Of a stretch of 64,000 nt of DNA, positions 50,004 through 61,093 are shown in pieces. Source of the stretch: Podospora pseudocomata (Eukaryota > Ascomycota > Sordariomycetes > Sordariales > Podosporaceae); NCBI RefSeq assembly GCF_035222375.1, contig NW_026946363.1:5022001-5086000 (forward strand). The letters run 5' to 3'. The notes beneath the pieces are model-generated. The model ran no database searches. It saw only the letters and a program-made list of their open reading frames with translations, and was not told the origin of the DNA. A program made the translations under genes and the position numbers. The first letter of the stretch is position 1; every line of letters begins with the position of its first letter.

Positions 50004-50839
50004 ATGGTTAAGGCTGGTATGTAGTTTTTGAGTCTGTACAGATTTACCCCACCTTCTGCACACTCCTCGTCCTCCAGAGCTGCCCGTCCATCCTAACTGA
50101 GCAAGATCCGACAACCTTGATGGGCACTTTATCTGGCCGGAAGGGTTCTCGAAGCCCTGGGAGGAGGGCTGGTTGGACCCTGCAGGAGCGGCCCGGTGCA
50201 GAGGCGCTTTGGTCCCTGGACATGCTGTTGCTAACACTGGGGATGTATAGTTGCTGTCGTCCGTGGTGACTCCAAGGTCTCCGGCTCCGTTGTCTTCGAG
50301 CAGGAGACCGAGAACGGTCCCACTACCATCACCTGGGACATCACTGGCCATGATGCCAATGCCAAGCGTGGCATGCACATCCACACCTTTGGTGACAACA
50401 CCAACGGCTGCACCTCCGCCGGCCCTCACTGTAAGTCATCACATATTCATACCTTCAGCCTTAGACTCTGGGGAGCCACTTGCTAACCACCAATTCCTTC
50501 ACAGTCAACCCCCATGGCAAGACCCACGGCAACCGAACCGACGAGAACCGCCATGTTGGTGACTTGGGCAACATTGAGACCGATGCCCAGGGCAACTCCA
50601 AGGGCACCGTGACTGACAACCTCATCAAGCTCATTGGCCCCGAGAGCGTCATTGGCCGCACCGTCGTCGTCCACGCCGGCACTGACGATCTTGGCAAGGG
50701 TGACACCGAGGAGTCCCTCAAGACTGGCAACGCTGGTGCCCGCCCTGCCTGCGGTAAGTTTTCTAACTGGAGAGCAATACCCCTGATAGGCCATAAGCTG
50801 ACTTGTTTTGCTTTAGGTGTCATTGGTATCTCTGCTTAA
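50004..50839 (+). CDS. SOD1: Cytosolic Cu/Zn superoxide dismutase
   Basis: Four exons (50004-50016, 50251-50430, 50505-50753, 50817-50839) give 154 residues, the standard length. Exon 1 is only 13 nt (MVKA plus one base) and exon 4 is 23 nt. The copper and zinc ligand region is complete: [28 protein letters not shown] and [13 protein letters not shown]. The disulphide pair lies in NGCTSAGPH and RPACGVIG. It dismutates superoxide to hydrogen peroxide and oxygen in the cytosol and the mitochondrial intermembrane space. Intron 1 is 234 nt and much longer than introns 2 and 3 (74 and 63 nt), with a TGCTAAC branch site. The protein is very close to what I recall of Neurospora SOD-1. Confidence 0.98.
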
Positions 50840-52146
50840 GTTATTTCGTAGCGCTTTGTGAGTTGATAAGTCGGTGCTTATGGGACGTGGACCAGCCGGA
50901 CAATATTACTTCTGGATAAAACCGTAGTAATTGATCCTCTTGGTTGCCTTCATCAAAGTCACTCGAGATGGCACAAATAAAAATAATAATTTTCCCAAAA
51001 GCCATTGCCGCCCTGTATAAATTGCTTGGAACTACGTATGACGAAATAGGGCGGGGTAATCACGGTGCGCGCGCAGGTATCGACAGATCCCAGGTCTAAG
51101 CTCTACTTGACCGCAAGCAGTTTGATACAGCTACTTATAAAATGACTGTCGATAGAAACAACTATCATGGTTCAATGTAAAAGCTCTCGAAACATACTTG
51201 CTGTCATCCAAAACTAAAATACCAGCCATTGATCAGCCTGTGTTCATCAGCTCCTGCACTGTGTTTGTGCTCCCCGCACTTCACACGTCACACGCACTGT
51301 GTGGTGTGGTTTGACGTCCCCGAGTCACCTTTGTGCCAGATAATTTTTTCGGGAGAGAGCAATGGGCTCGACAACCAGTATAAACAAAACATAAGAACTC
51401 CTGTAGGCAGTTTATTCAACTGCAGAAGCTAGATACATATGATGGAGTGAAGTTAAAAAAGAGATGCTTCGGTTATCTGGGGCGGCGACTTGCCTATTTT
51501 TGCCTAGCTCGGGTGGTTCAAGTTACACAAGCAGCTGGGAGCTTGAGCCCCTGAAACTCGGACGAGTCCCTTGAAGCCTACCCCACAATATGCATATGGA
51601 GCCAATCCAAATTAATGATGAAAGCTGTCAAATAGCCACCACCTCACCTCTCAGCACGCACCGCCTGTTGAAGTGTAACTTAAGCCTTCTTCAACTCTTT
51701 CTGAACATACTCACATTCTTCTTTCTTGCTGATCATCCATCAGCTTTCTTTCGGTATGTACACAGTCAACCCTTCCTGGGACTGGGCATCTCGGCGCCCA
51801 CCATCCCATCCCATCCCATCCCCAACATCAGTTCCAGGCATTTTAGTGGGGGGCATGACACGACGGTGAGGGCTGCCTGCCCAACGCCTTCGAACTATCG
51901 CCAAGCCGTTATCATGCTCCAAACTCCTCATCCCAAGAAACAACAAAGCACTATCTGATTGGAATACCGCCATCTGATGGAACTGTCGACAAGTGATATC
52001 AGCTGTGGGGAGCAGTTCAACTGACAATTCACTATATAGAGGTGGGATCGTTGGCTCTCTTGCCACTTGCTTCCCTTATATATCGACACTCCGTTTTCCC
52101 ACTCACCCGGCCATTGGTTTTCTAAACAACACACAATTCCATCATC
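50840..52146. other. 3' flank of SOD1 and promoter of SND1
   Basis: An AATAAA at 50976-50981 is a plausible poly(A) signal for SOD1. A CCATC/CCCAT pentamer run lies at about 51800-51823. TATA-like sequences occur at 52033-52038 and around 52077-52083, 60-115 bases before the SND1 ATG. No gene is supported in between; the 122-codon plus frame at 51590-51958 has no motif. Confidence 0.45.
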
Positions 52147-54865
52147 ATGGCTGCTCACTTCGCCAACGTCAAGTCGGTCCTCAGCGGAGACACCTTTGTT
52201 CTCTCCAGCCCAAACAACCCTTCGCAGGAAAAGACATTCTCTCTTGCTTATGTCTCTGCTCCTCGGCTCAGCAAGGACGGTGATGAGCCGTACGCTTTCC
52301 AGTCCCGCGAATTTCTCCGGAATTTGACCGTCGGAAAGCCAATCAAGTTCACTGTCTTGTGTAAGATCTCATATCTCCTCATCATGTACCGTTGTCACTG
52401 TCTCGCATATTGGCTGACACATCTCAGATACCATCCCCAACTCGGGCCGGGAATACGGTACTGCTCAACTTCAAGACGGCACCACTTTCCCAGAAGCCTC
52501 TGTCAAGGCTGGTTGGCTCAAGGTTAGAGAAGATGCTGGCAGAAAGGAAGAGTCCGAGGCTGCCCTGGCCATGATCGACACTCTCCGAATCTACGAGAGC
52601 GAGGCCAAGGACGAAGGCAAAGGTCTTTTTTCCGGCTCTGGCGGTGTCATCGAGGTCCAAAACGATCTCGGTGGGCCTGACTTCCTCAACAAGTGGAAGG
52701 GAAAGACGGTGGAGGGCGTTATCGAGCGCGTTATTAGCGGCGACCGATTGCTCGCTCGCCTACTCCTCACCGAGAAGAAGCATTGGCAAGTCATGACTCT
52801 GATTGCTGGCATCCGCACCCCATCGACGGCCCGAACGAACCCATCCAACGGACAAGTCCAGCCGGCCGAGGAGTTTGGAGATGAGGCCCGCGCCTTTGTC
52901 GAGTCTCGCCTCCTTCAGCGCCAGGTCAAGGTCAAGATTGTGGGTGTGAGCCCACAAGGACAGCTGGTTGCCGCTATCTTGCACCCCCGCGGAAACATTG
53001 CCGAGTTCCTTCTTCAAGAAGGTCTCGCTCGCTGCAATGACTTCCACTCTACCTTCCTTGGCCCCGACATGGCTCCTCTTCGGGCCGCAGAGGAGCAGGC
53101 CAAGTCTGCCCGTAAGCGCCTCCACAGAGCGTTTGTTCCCAAGGCTACCGACAACAAGGAGGCTGAGGCCACCGTCACGAAGATTGTTGGCGGCGATACC
53201 ATCATTGTTCGCAACAAAACCGGTGCCGAGAAGAGAATCAGCTTGAGCAGTGTCCGCGGGCCCCGTGCCGGGGAGGCTTCAGAGGCACCATGGAGAGAGG
53301 AGGCCAAGGAGTTCTTGCGCAAGAAGCTCATTGGCAAACATGTCAAGGTGTCTGTCGACGGGACAAAGCCTGCTACTGATGACTTTGAGGCTCGTGAGGT
53401 TGCCACCGTTACCCAGGGCGGCAAGAACATCGGTCTGCAGCTTGTCGAGGGCGGTTACGCCACTGTCATCCGTCATCGCAAGGACGATACTGACCGCGCT
53501 CCCAACTACGATGAGCTCTTGGCCGCTCAAGAAAAGGCTCAGGAGGAGAAGAAGGGTATCTGGTCCGGCAAGTCTCCCAAGGTCAAGAACTACGTTGATG
53601 TGTCAGAGAGCGTCCAGAAGGCAAAGATCCAGGTTTCTACTCTTTCCCGGCAAAAGAAGGTCCCTGGCATCGTCGATTTCTGCAAGTCTGGCTCCCGCTT
53701 CACCATCCTCATCCCCCGCGAGGGCGTGAAGCTCACCCTCGTTTTGGCCGGCGTTCGTGCCCCCCGTGCGCCTGGGAGAAATGCGCAGGAGAAGGGTGAG
53801 CCCTTTGGCCAGGAGGCCTTGGACTTGGCCAATAAGCGTTGCAACCAGCGCGACTGCGAGATTGATGTTCATGACATCGACAAGGTTGGCGGCTTCATCG
53901 GTGACCTCTACGTTAACCGTGAGAGCTTTGCCAAGATTCTTGTCGAGGAGGGTCTTGCCTCCGTTCATGAGTACTCTGCTCAGAAGGCCGGCAACGCTAC
54001 CGAACTGCTTGCTGCCCAACAGCGTGCCAAGGAGGCCAGGAAAGGTCTCTGGAAGGACTGGGATCCGTCTCAGGATGCCCAAGAGGAGGAAGAGGCCGCC
54101 CCTGCCGAGTCTGCTGATGCTGATGTCACCATCGACAAGAAGCCAGAGGACTATCGCGATATTTTCATCACCAATGTTGACTCCAACGGCCGAATCAAGG
54201 TCCAAGAGATTGGCAAGGGCACCGCTGCTCTTGAGACGCTGATGAACAAGTTCCGCAGCTTCCACCTGAACCCCAGCAACAATGCTGGCCTCAAGGACAG
54301 CCCCAAGGCTGGAGACTTTGTTGCTGCCAAGTTCACTGAGGACGGTGAATGGTACAGAGCGCGCATCCGCTCCAACGATCGCACCGCGAAGGTGGCTGAG
54401 GTTGTGTACATCGACTATGGCAACACCGAGAAGCAGCCATGGTCCAAGCTCCGTCCCCTGAGCCCAGAGTTCAACACCCAGGCCTTGAAGGCCCAGGCGA
54501 TTGATGCTCAGCTCTCGTTTGTCCAGCTTCCCGCTTCCCCCGACTACCTCAACGACGCCATCAACTACATCTACGAAATCACCGAGGGCAAGCAGCTTGT
54601 AGGCAGCTTCGACTTCATTGACTCCAAGGAGGGCGTCAGCTACATCACGATCTATGACCCCAAGGCTGAGGGTTCCCACAAGGTCACCGAGTCCCTAAAT
54701 CGTAGGATCATTGAGGCTGGATGGGGTCTTGTCCCACGGAAATTTAAGCGTTGGGAGAGCAGCAAGGCTTTCGAGTCTCTGGTGAAGAATCTCAAGGAGG
54801 CTGAGAAGGTGGCGAGTGATGCCCATCGGGGTATGTGGGAGTACGGTGAGCTCTATGAGGATTGA
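52147..54865 (+). CDS. SND1: Tudor staphylococcal nuclease (SND1/Tudor-SN)
   Basis: Exons 52147-52360 and 52428-54865 give 883 residues. The 67-nt intron (GTAAGA..CTCAG, branch GGCTGAC) joins as KFTVL|YTIPNSGREYG. The protein has a chain of staphylococcal-nuclease-like domains from residue 1 to about 640, shown by the repeated pattern V-x-G-D-x-[FLI] at the start of each (VLSGDTFVL, VISGDRLLA, IVGGDTIIV), then a Tudor domain at about 697-760 (FTEDGEWYRARI, VVYIDYGNTE) and a partial nuclease domain to the end. This is the Tudor-SN architecture. In animals and plants it acts in RNA-silencing complexes, transcript stability and stress granules. The catalytic residues of true nucleases are not obviously kept, as is common in the family. 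Its role in this fungus is inferred. Confidence 0.95.
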
Positions 54866-55830
54866 GAGGAGGTGGTTCTGGGCATGGGCATGCAGAGTGT
54901 GGGGGTTGGTGCCCGTTAGGTGTGGGCGGTGACCGGGAGCAACTCCACGGGTTGTGGACGGACTACTCTTAGCAGGCAGGTTCGGTTTGCTTAATGCTAA
55001 GTCATTATCATTATCATCATCATCATTGGTAGAATAAAAGTACTAAGTTGTGTTTGATGTTTATATGGTATATGTCAGGAGTTGGTGATGGTGTTGTAAG
55101 ACAAGATATCCATTATATAAGCTTCTCCGCGCCGAGGAGAACAAAGGGTGAGGTTGAAGGTGGGTAGCGTCTTTTCTGACTTTTGGCTATTTGAGGAAGT
55201 GGATCTGGCCTGCAGGATCCAATCATGCCAATGGCTCGCGGCACGCCCGATGCTGGGTGTTCCTGGTCATGGCTGAGTAAGGGGGGGGTTCTTGTTAGTG
55301 GTCCAAATCCCCACTGTCGGAGCTATGTCGGATGGCCGGGTCCGATGACAGCACTCGCGCGATTCCAAAGGTCTGTCTGGTAGCTGCTGAGCTGAGCTTC
55401 TTGCCTCTGCAGTAGCGGGAACAGTTTGGATGGTTGTATGAGTGATCGCCATGTCAAGTCAGCCAACAACGGCCACCCTTCTCATCTGATGTTGAGCATG
55501 GGATTGGCTTCTCCGTGCTAAGTTTGAAGGAGGCGGCAGCGGCGAGGGGCATTGACTGCTTGGAAGACAAGGGGGGAGGGGGGCGATGTCCGGGGCGCTC
55601 ATGACGAAGATGCCCCGCTAAAAGCCGTAGAGAAAGTAGGATATTATCCGCAACGGTTCCCAACACTCCCTTGGGCATTCTTTCCATTGAACTCTTTTCT
55701 GACACATACCAACCTGCGACAAATTCCCTCTCCGTCTTCGTTTTTGCTCCTTTCATTGCAGCAAACAACTCAGGCGTAACTCGTTTTTTTTTTCTATATC
55801 GATACCCCCTCAAATCCTAATATCATCAAA
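54866..55830. other. Spacer between SND1 and TAL1
   Basis: An AATAAA at 55033-55038, about 165 bases after the stop, is a likely SND1 poly(A) signal. A TCA/ATC trinucleotide run lies at about 55007-55026. The last 150 bases before the transaldolase ATG are CT-rich, ending in a T run near 55783-55793, which suits a fungal promoter and leader. No gene is seen. Confidence 0.45.
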
Positions 55831-57256
55831 ATGTCCAACTCTCTTGAGCAGCTCAAGGCCACTGGCACCGTATGTTCCGTCCCTCCCCCGTTCAAATTAC
55901 CCCGCCAAACCTTCCCCTCGTTGGGGATTGAAGCTTGATGAGCCCAACACACTTCGTCTGGGCGGTGTCGCGAAGCTGGTCTTTTCTGAAGCGGAAGCTT
56001 TGTTTTTGAGGACTGGGCTAACATGTTTGCTATTCGTCTTGCTTTAGGTTGTTGTCAGTGACTCTGGTAAGCTACCTCCTGGATGATGCCTGTCTGGCAA
56101 GTCTCAACGATGTGGTGGCTAACATTGGTTCTCTAGGTGACTTTGCCTGTTAGTATTACCCTCGATTGCGTCCTCCTCGAACGACGACAACTACCCCTCC
56201 GCCTTGCTTTTGGATACAATACTCACATCTCTTCCAGCCATTGCCAAGTACAAGCCCCAGGATGCCACCACCAACCCCTCCCTGATTCTCGCCGCCACCA
56301 AAAAGGCCGAGTATGCCGCTCTCCTCGACGCTGCTGTCGAGAAGGCCAAGGCCGAGGGTGGTTCCGTTGACAGACAAGTCGACTCTGCTCTCGACCACCT
56401 CCTCGTCGAGTTCGGCCGCAAGATTCTTGAGATTGTCCCCGGCAAGGTCTCCACTGAGGTCGATGCCGCTTTCTCTTTCGACACCAAGAAGTCCGTTGAC
56501 AAGGCTCTCCACCTCATCCAGGTATGAATTCTTGAGGTCAGAAACGTCGCCACGGAAAGCTAATGTTCCCCCAGCTCTACGAGAAGGCCGGTGTCTCCAA
56601 GGACCGCGTCCTGATCAAGATCGCCTCCACCTGGGAGGGTATCAAGGCCGCCGAGATCCTCCAGCGCGACCACGGCATCAACACCAACCTTACCCTCATG
56701 TTCTCTCTGGTCCAGGCTATCGCCGCGGCCGAGGCTGGCGCTTTCCTGATCTCCCCCTTCGTCGGCCGTATCCTCGACTGGTTCAAGGCTGCCCACAAGA
56801 AGGAGTACAAGAAGGAGGAGGACCCCGGTGTCGCCAGCGTCAAGAGCATCTTCAACTACTACAAGAAGTTTGGATACAAGACGATCGTCATGGGTGCCTC
56901 TTTCCGCAACACCGGTGAGATCACCGAGCTGGCTGGCTGCGACTACCTTACCATTTCTGTAAGCTATCTCCCTGTCTGTTTACTATCAGACCTGTGGCTA
57001 ATACGTTCTGTGCCAACAGCCCAACCTCCTCGAGGAGCTCATGAACTCCTCCGAGGCCGTCCCCCAGAAGCTCAACGCCGAGGGTGCTTCCGCTCTCGAT
57101 ATTGAGAAGAAGACCTACATCAACGACGAGCCCACCTTCCGCTTCGACTTCAACGAGGACCAGATGGCTGTTGAGAAGCTCCGTGAGGGTATCAGCAAGT
57201 TCGCTGCTGATGCTGTTACGCTGAAGGATATCATCAAGGCCAAGGTTCAGGCTTAG
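55831..57256 (+). CDS. TAL1: Transaldolase (pentose phosphate pathway)
   Basis: Six exons (55831-55869, 56048-56066, 56137-56148, 56238-56521, 56575-56958, 57020-57256) give 324 residues, the usual length. Exons 2 and 3 are only 19 and 12 nt, but both are needed to rebuild the conserved start [31 protein letters not shown], here split over four exons. The Schiff-base lysine is K133 in [12 protein letters not shown], and TNLTLMFSL and [11 protein letters not shown] are the other signatures. The enzyme moves a dihydroxyacetone unit between sugar phosphates in the cytosol. Splice phases close at every junction. AATAAA at 57294-57299 is a plausible poly(A) signal. Codon use is strongly biased to C-ending codons, typical of a highly expressed gene. 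Confidence 0.97.
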
Positions 57257-57883
57257 ATGGTTGAAGAGAGAAAAGGGTAATGATTAAAAAATGAATAAAT
57301 ACACTCGGGTTTCAAGCACAATTGCAGGTTAAAAAACTGGGATGGAATGACTTCTTTGATGAGCAATGGGCTGTTAGTTCAGTAATTGATTAATGGCTTT
57401 TGAGGCAATTTTGATGTTTGTGTGTGGTGGTCGAGGCGGCGTGAGAGGTAAGATTAGTGTGGTGGTGGCTGATGACATATAAATGCGTTTTGAGGTCGAT
57501 GATCTTGATAGTCTAATAAGAACCTTTCGGTATTAACATCTCATACATATATGTATCATGCTGAAGACAGACTATGGCGACATCGTGGAACATCACAGAA
57601 TACGATTGATAATCTCTCTCTCTCTCTCTCTCTCACTCTCTCACACACACACACAAAGAGAGAGAGAGAGAGAGAGAGGGAGAGTGTGTGTGTGTGTGTG
57701 TGAGTGTGTGGTATGGGTATGTACAATCTACTTATACCCAACTTGCTTGCCAAACCTCCCAATGCAATAGCCAAAAGCCAAAAACTCAACGCCGCTATAA
57801 ATGCGCAATGCTTTGCCTGTAAGCAATAAACCAGACACCTAAAAACGCGGTGACCGCTTTTTTAATGCATGCAAACCGCCCCT
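57257..57883. other. Convergent 3' flanks of TAL1 and the phosphoesterase
   Basis: It contains the TAL1 poly(A) signal and a compound microsatellite at 57613-57711. No gene is seen. Confidence 0.5.
57613..57711. repeat. Compound microsatellite (TC)n-(CA)n-(AG)n-(GT)n
   Basis: Four dinucleotide blocks lie in a row: TC from 57613, CA at about 57641-57654, AG at about 57657-57677 and GT at about 57684-57711, with small interruptions. The AG block is the reverse complement of the TC block, and the GT block that of the CA block. Confidence 0.95.
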
Positions 57884-59582
57884 TTACTGAGCATCATCCC
57901 CCGTGTTCATGTCATCACACCCCACCTGGACAATCTCATGCTTGATCTCCCCTTGCCCTCCTTCGGTAGTAGTAGTGACAGGGAGATTGATGACCAAAGC
58001 AGTCAACTTCTTCCCGTGCCCACACCCACTGTCCAACCCGAACGCATATCTGATGCCCCTTTCCTTTTTGGGCCGGTTACCTTTCTTATTGGAGCCCTTT
58101 TGTTTCTGGAAGTAAGGCGTGATATCCACATGGGGATCGACCTGCAGTCCGCGCCTAGCATCGTGGCCGTAGATGACGATTGTTTTTTTGGAAATGTCGT
58201 GTGAAGAAGAAGGGGGTAGGTGGTTTTGGTAGCGGCTCCTGGGGGGGCATTGTCAGTACACACGCAGAGCGAGTGGGGCATCAAGGGGGCAAGACAAACC
58301 AGGCTTTTGACCAGGGCTCCCCGTCGTCGGTGCTATCTACCGGTACGGGAACCTCTTCTTCTTCCTCCTTGTCATCATCTTTGCCGCTGTTGTGGCCGTT
58401 GTTGTGGCCGTTATTGTTGTTGTTGTAAGAAGGGGCATATATCAAACTCCGCATATTCATCACCGCCCAGGGGTCTTGCTTTTCAAGGTCAAGACCTGGT
58501 ACCAAACCACCGTGGACAACGACAACTTCGTTGAGGGGGTTCCATGGCTGTTGCGGACCTTCATCCTCTTCGCCGCCATTGCCGCCCTTCTTTTTCTTGC
58601 CATCTTTGTGGTGTTTCTGCTCTGTCGATAGATGGGGGAGGTGCCCCAGCTGGCCAACGTGCAATATCACAGGGCGTTCTGCCAGCCACTTTAGTTGTGA
58701 CTTTGATAGGCTTTTCGCGACAGACTTAGCGTGCTCGTCCTTTTGGTGCTCCTTTTGCCTGTCACGCTCCTTTTTGCCTTCTGTTTCGACTGAGTCGCTG
58801 TCGTCCTGTTGCTGAGGCCAGTAGTCTAGCTTTTTGAGACCGTAGGCTGCTGCTAGGACACGGTCTTCGTGGTTTCCTCTCACTGCTGAGGCGCCGATGG
58901 ACATGGCTAGGGCGACGACGCCTTTGCTGTCTGGGCCTTTGGTCACTAGGTCACCGACGAAGATGGCGTGGTCACCAGAGGTGGGGGAGAAGTTGAGTTT
59001 GGAGTAGAGGAGTTTCTGGAGAGGAAGCAGGTGACCGTGGACGTCGGAGATGATGATTAGGCGGCGGAGTGGGGGGTGGGAAGGGGGAAGGGGGGAGATG
59101 AGGTTTAGTGGTGGGGGAGGGGGGTGCTTGTGGTGTTTGTGGTTGCTAGCCGTGAGATCCATTTCTTCCTCCTCCTGACTGTTGGCACCGCTCATGGGGT
59201 GCTGAGAGGGATTCATTTTAAGGTTGTGATTGGTGTCCATGTCGATGTCGTGGGATGGTGGTGGTGGTGAGTGAGGTCTGGGTTGGGGTTCAAGGTGGGG
59301 TGCACCTATCGACCCTGAAGACGTCATCCCGCTTTGCCCATCTTCTTGCCCCTGCGTCGGTGGTGTCACTGTCACCACGACTTCTCCTGCAGCTTCTTGG
59401 TGGTGGTGTGGTTTGTGATGCCCTCCTCCAATCGTATCAAACACTCGTAGTGTAGATAGCTGGTTGAGGATTGGGAAGTGAATGGTGAACATGCATAATG
59501 TCAAAAATGACAGGGTGCCAAAGGTTATGAACAGTGTCCGCCGTGGTGGTTGGCGGTTGAAAAGGTTGGTTATTGCCGGCAT
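57884..59582 (-). CDS. PPN2: Membrane-anchored PPP-type metallophosphoesterase, Ppn2-like
   Basis: Exons 58300-59582 and 57884-58238 give 545 residues. The 61-nt intron (GTTTGT..CCCAG, branch ACTGACAA) restores SKAW|SRYQNHLPPSSSHDISKK. A basic N-terminus and one hydrophobic helix (about 15-38) point to a type II membrane protein. The metal-binding motifs are all present: SDVHGH (D180, H182), VGDLVTKGPDS, RGNHEDR, VVVVHGG and IYGHDARRG. This motif set and anchor fit yeast Ppn2 (YNL217W), a vacuolar endopolyphosphatase. The protein has large low-complexity inserts: a His/Pro/acid linker before the catalytic core, and Lys/Glu/Gly and Asn/Gly/His stretches between motifs. The substrate is inferred; a general phosphatase is also possible. 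Confidence 0.85.
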
Positions 59583-60254
59583 CGTGTTTTGGTCGTGTGA
59601 CGAGCTGTTGCAACGGGAGTGCTGTTTCTCGGTTTGCTGAAGGAAGGGTTCACGGAACCCCCATTTTGTCAAGGATCAATTGATGGAACCAAAAACCGTT
59701 TGAAAGGGGTGATCCAAAGTTGAAGTCGGTGAGAATAAGTAGCAGGTCCACGAGTCACTGACCCTTGGCCATAATGCGCAAAAGTCGACGGTGGATATCT
59801 GATTTCTGTGCCACGGTCAATCGCTCCGGGGTCCTATTTTAGTGCTGCGTAGCAGGGGTCTCTTTTTTTGACTTTGCGCTGTCACGTTGCACCACCATTG
59901 GCTCTTGTTCGTCTGGGTGTTCAGACCGGAGAGACCAAAGACTGTCGACTACCTGAAGTTTGTTGAAGAGAGTGTGCCTCCTTTGTCTCATGAGTTCTGA
60001 AGGGTGGAAGGAATGCTGTGCCGGATGTTTGGAAACGAAAGAGCATGCCGTCACCTGCCGCTGACCTCTAACCCCCAACAACACCCAAGTGACAGTCATG
60101 CCTCTTTGCCCAGAGTCTGATTTTGTTTTTGCCAAAACGCCTGCTATGCCCTAATGACCCAATTCAAATATAATACAGATATCGCACATATGTTTTCCTT
60201 ATCCCATTACATTGCGCAACCCCGGGTATCGTCCCATGCTTTCCCATAGGTCTG
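59583..60254. other. Promoter of the phosphoesterase and 3' flank of PET191
   Basis: 672 bp, with no gene visible. The left part is leader of the phosphoesterase (minus). Frames present are short and lack motifs. Confidence 0.45.
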
Positions 60255-60713
60255 CTATGACTTCTTCGCAGCAGCTTCCTGTGCTTCTCTGTATTTCCTG
60301 TTCTCAGCTTCTCTCCAGTCCTCTGGCGCCTTGTTGGTGCCGTCTGTCTCGCCGCGTGTCCCTGCGAAAGCAGACTTGCCCGCATACAACTGGTATCCCT
60401 CGCCGGTGTCCTCTGTCTTTTGGATCTTCGTGAAAGCAATGGGCTGGTTGCCTCTGAAGCGCTTGCGCATGTCGACCATGCCACGGCGGCATTCACCGAA
60501 GCCCTTCTTGAGTTGCTTGCACTTGAGCGGGAGGGTATCGACGAGAGGTTCGCGGAGGCAGTCGGCGGCCGAGTTGCGCTGCACCATGACGCATTCAGAC
60601 TCTTGGAGGCATTGCGCCAAGGCGTCTCCTGGATACCAGAGGTTAGTTTCGAGAAGGCTGTAGCAATTGACAACGAGGAACACACGAATATCTTTACATG
60701 AGCTGGTCGGCAT
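60255..60713 (-). CDS. PET191: Cytochrome c oxidase assembly factor Pet191/COA5
   Basis: Exons 60686-60713 and 60255-60628 give 133 residues. The 57-nt intron (donor GTGTGT, branch CTAAC, acceptor CCAG) joins as CKDIR|DALAQCLQESECVMVQRN. Unspliced, the frame would carry an unrelated insert right after CKDIR. Six cysteines at 6, 16, 22, 33, 46 and 56 include CX9C pairs (6-16 and 46-56), typical of twin-CX9C proteins imported by the Mia40 disulphide relay. The block NSAADCLREPLVDTLPLKC and RGMVDMRKRFRGNQP are diagnostic of Pet191. The protein sits in the mitochondrial intermembrane space and is needed to assemble complex IV. The tail (residues 75-133) is charged and extends beyond the yeast protein, as in other moulds. 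Confidence 0.95.
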   Translation of the reverse strand: MPTSSCKDIRVFLVVNCYSLLETNLWYPGDALAQCLQESECVMVQRNSAADCLREPLVDTLPLKCKQLKKGFGECRRGMVDMRKRFRGNQPIAFTKIQKTEDTGEGYQLYAGKSAFAGTRGETDGTNKAPEDWREAENRKYREAQEAAAKKS

Positions 60714-61093
60714 CTTGAGGGCTGTGGAGGGGTTGTTGTATTGGTGATCGCTCTTCCGATGCGGCAGGCAAGGAATTAGACAGTGCTCGGCAAAGCACGG
60801 GCCGCGGGTGCAAAGCTGGCAGATCAACCTTGATAAACACCATTAGGGTTAGGGTATCTGCAGTCTCACTTACACAAAGGTACAGACTGAGTTCATGTAT
60901 GTTCATATAGCAACTTGTTAATACAGTTTTCTTGTGGTCGTTGTATCCCGTAGAGCTACCGCAATACTAATCCACCGAAAACTTGTTCAACAACTAAACA
61001 AAAGCTCACCCAACTGCTCACTCACCTCTGGCTGCAAGGAATGGACATCATCAGCCAGACACCATCACTTTGGAGTCTTGGTTTGTCTCATGA
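60714..61093. promoter_or_regulatory. Upstream region of PET191 with a telomere-like box
   Basis: 380 bp between the DUF7704-like gene stop and the PET191 start, both on minus. TTAGGGTTAGGG occurs at 60843-60854 on the plus strand, 130 bases before the ATG. In yeasts this motif in promoters is bound by Tbf1 or Teb1. Its function here is inferred. Confidence 0.4.
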
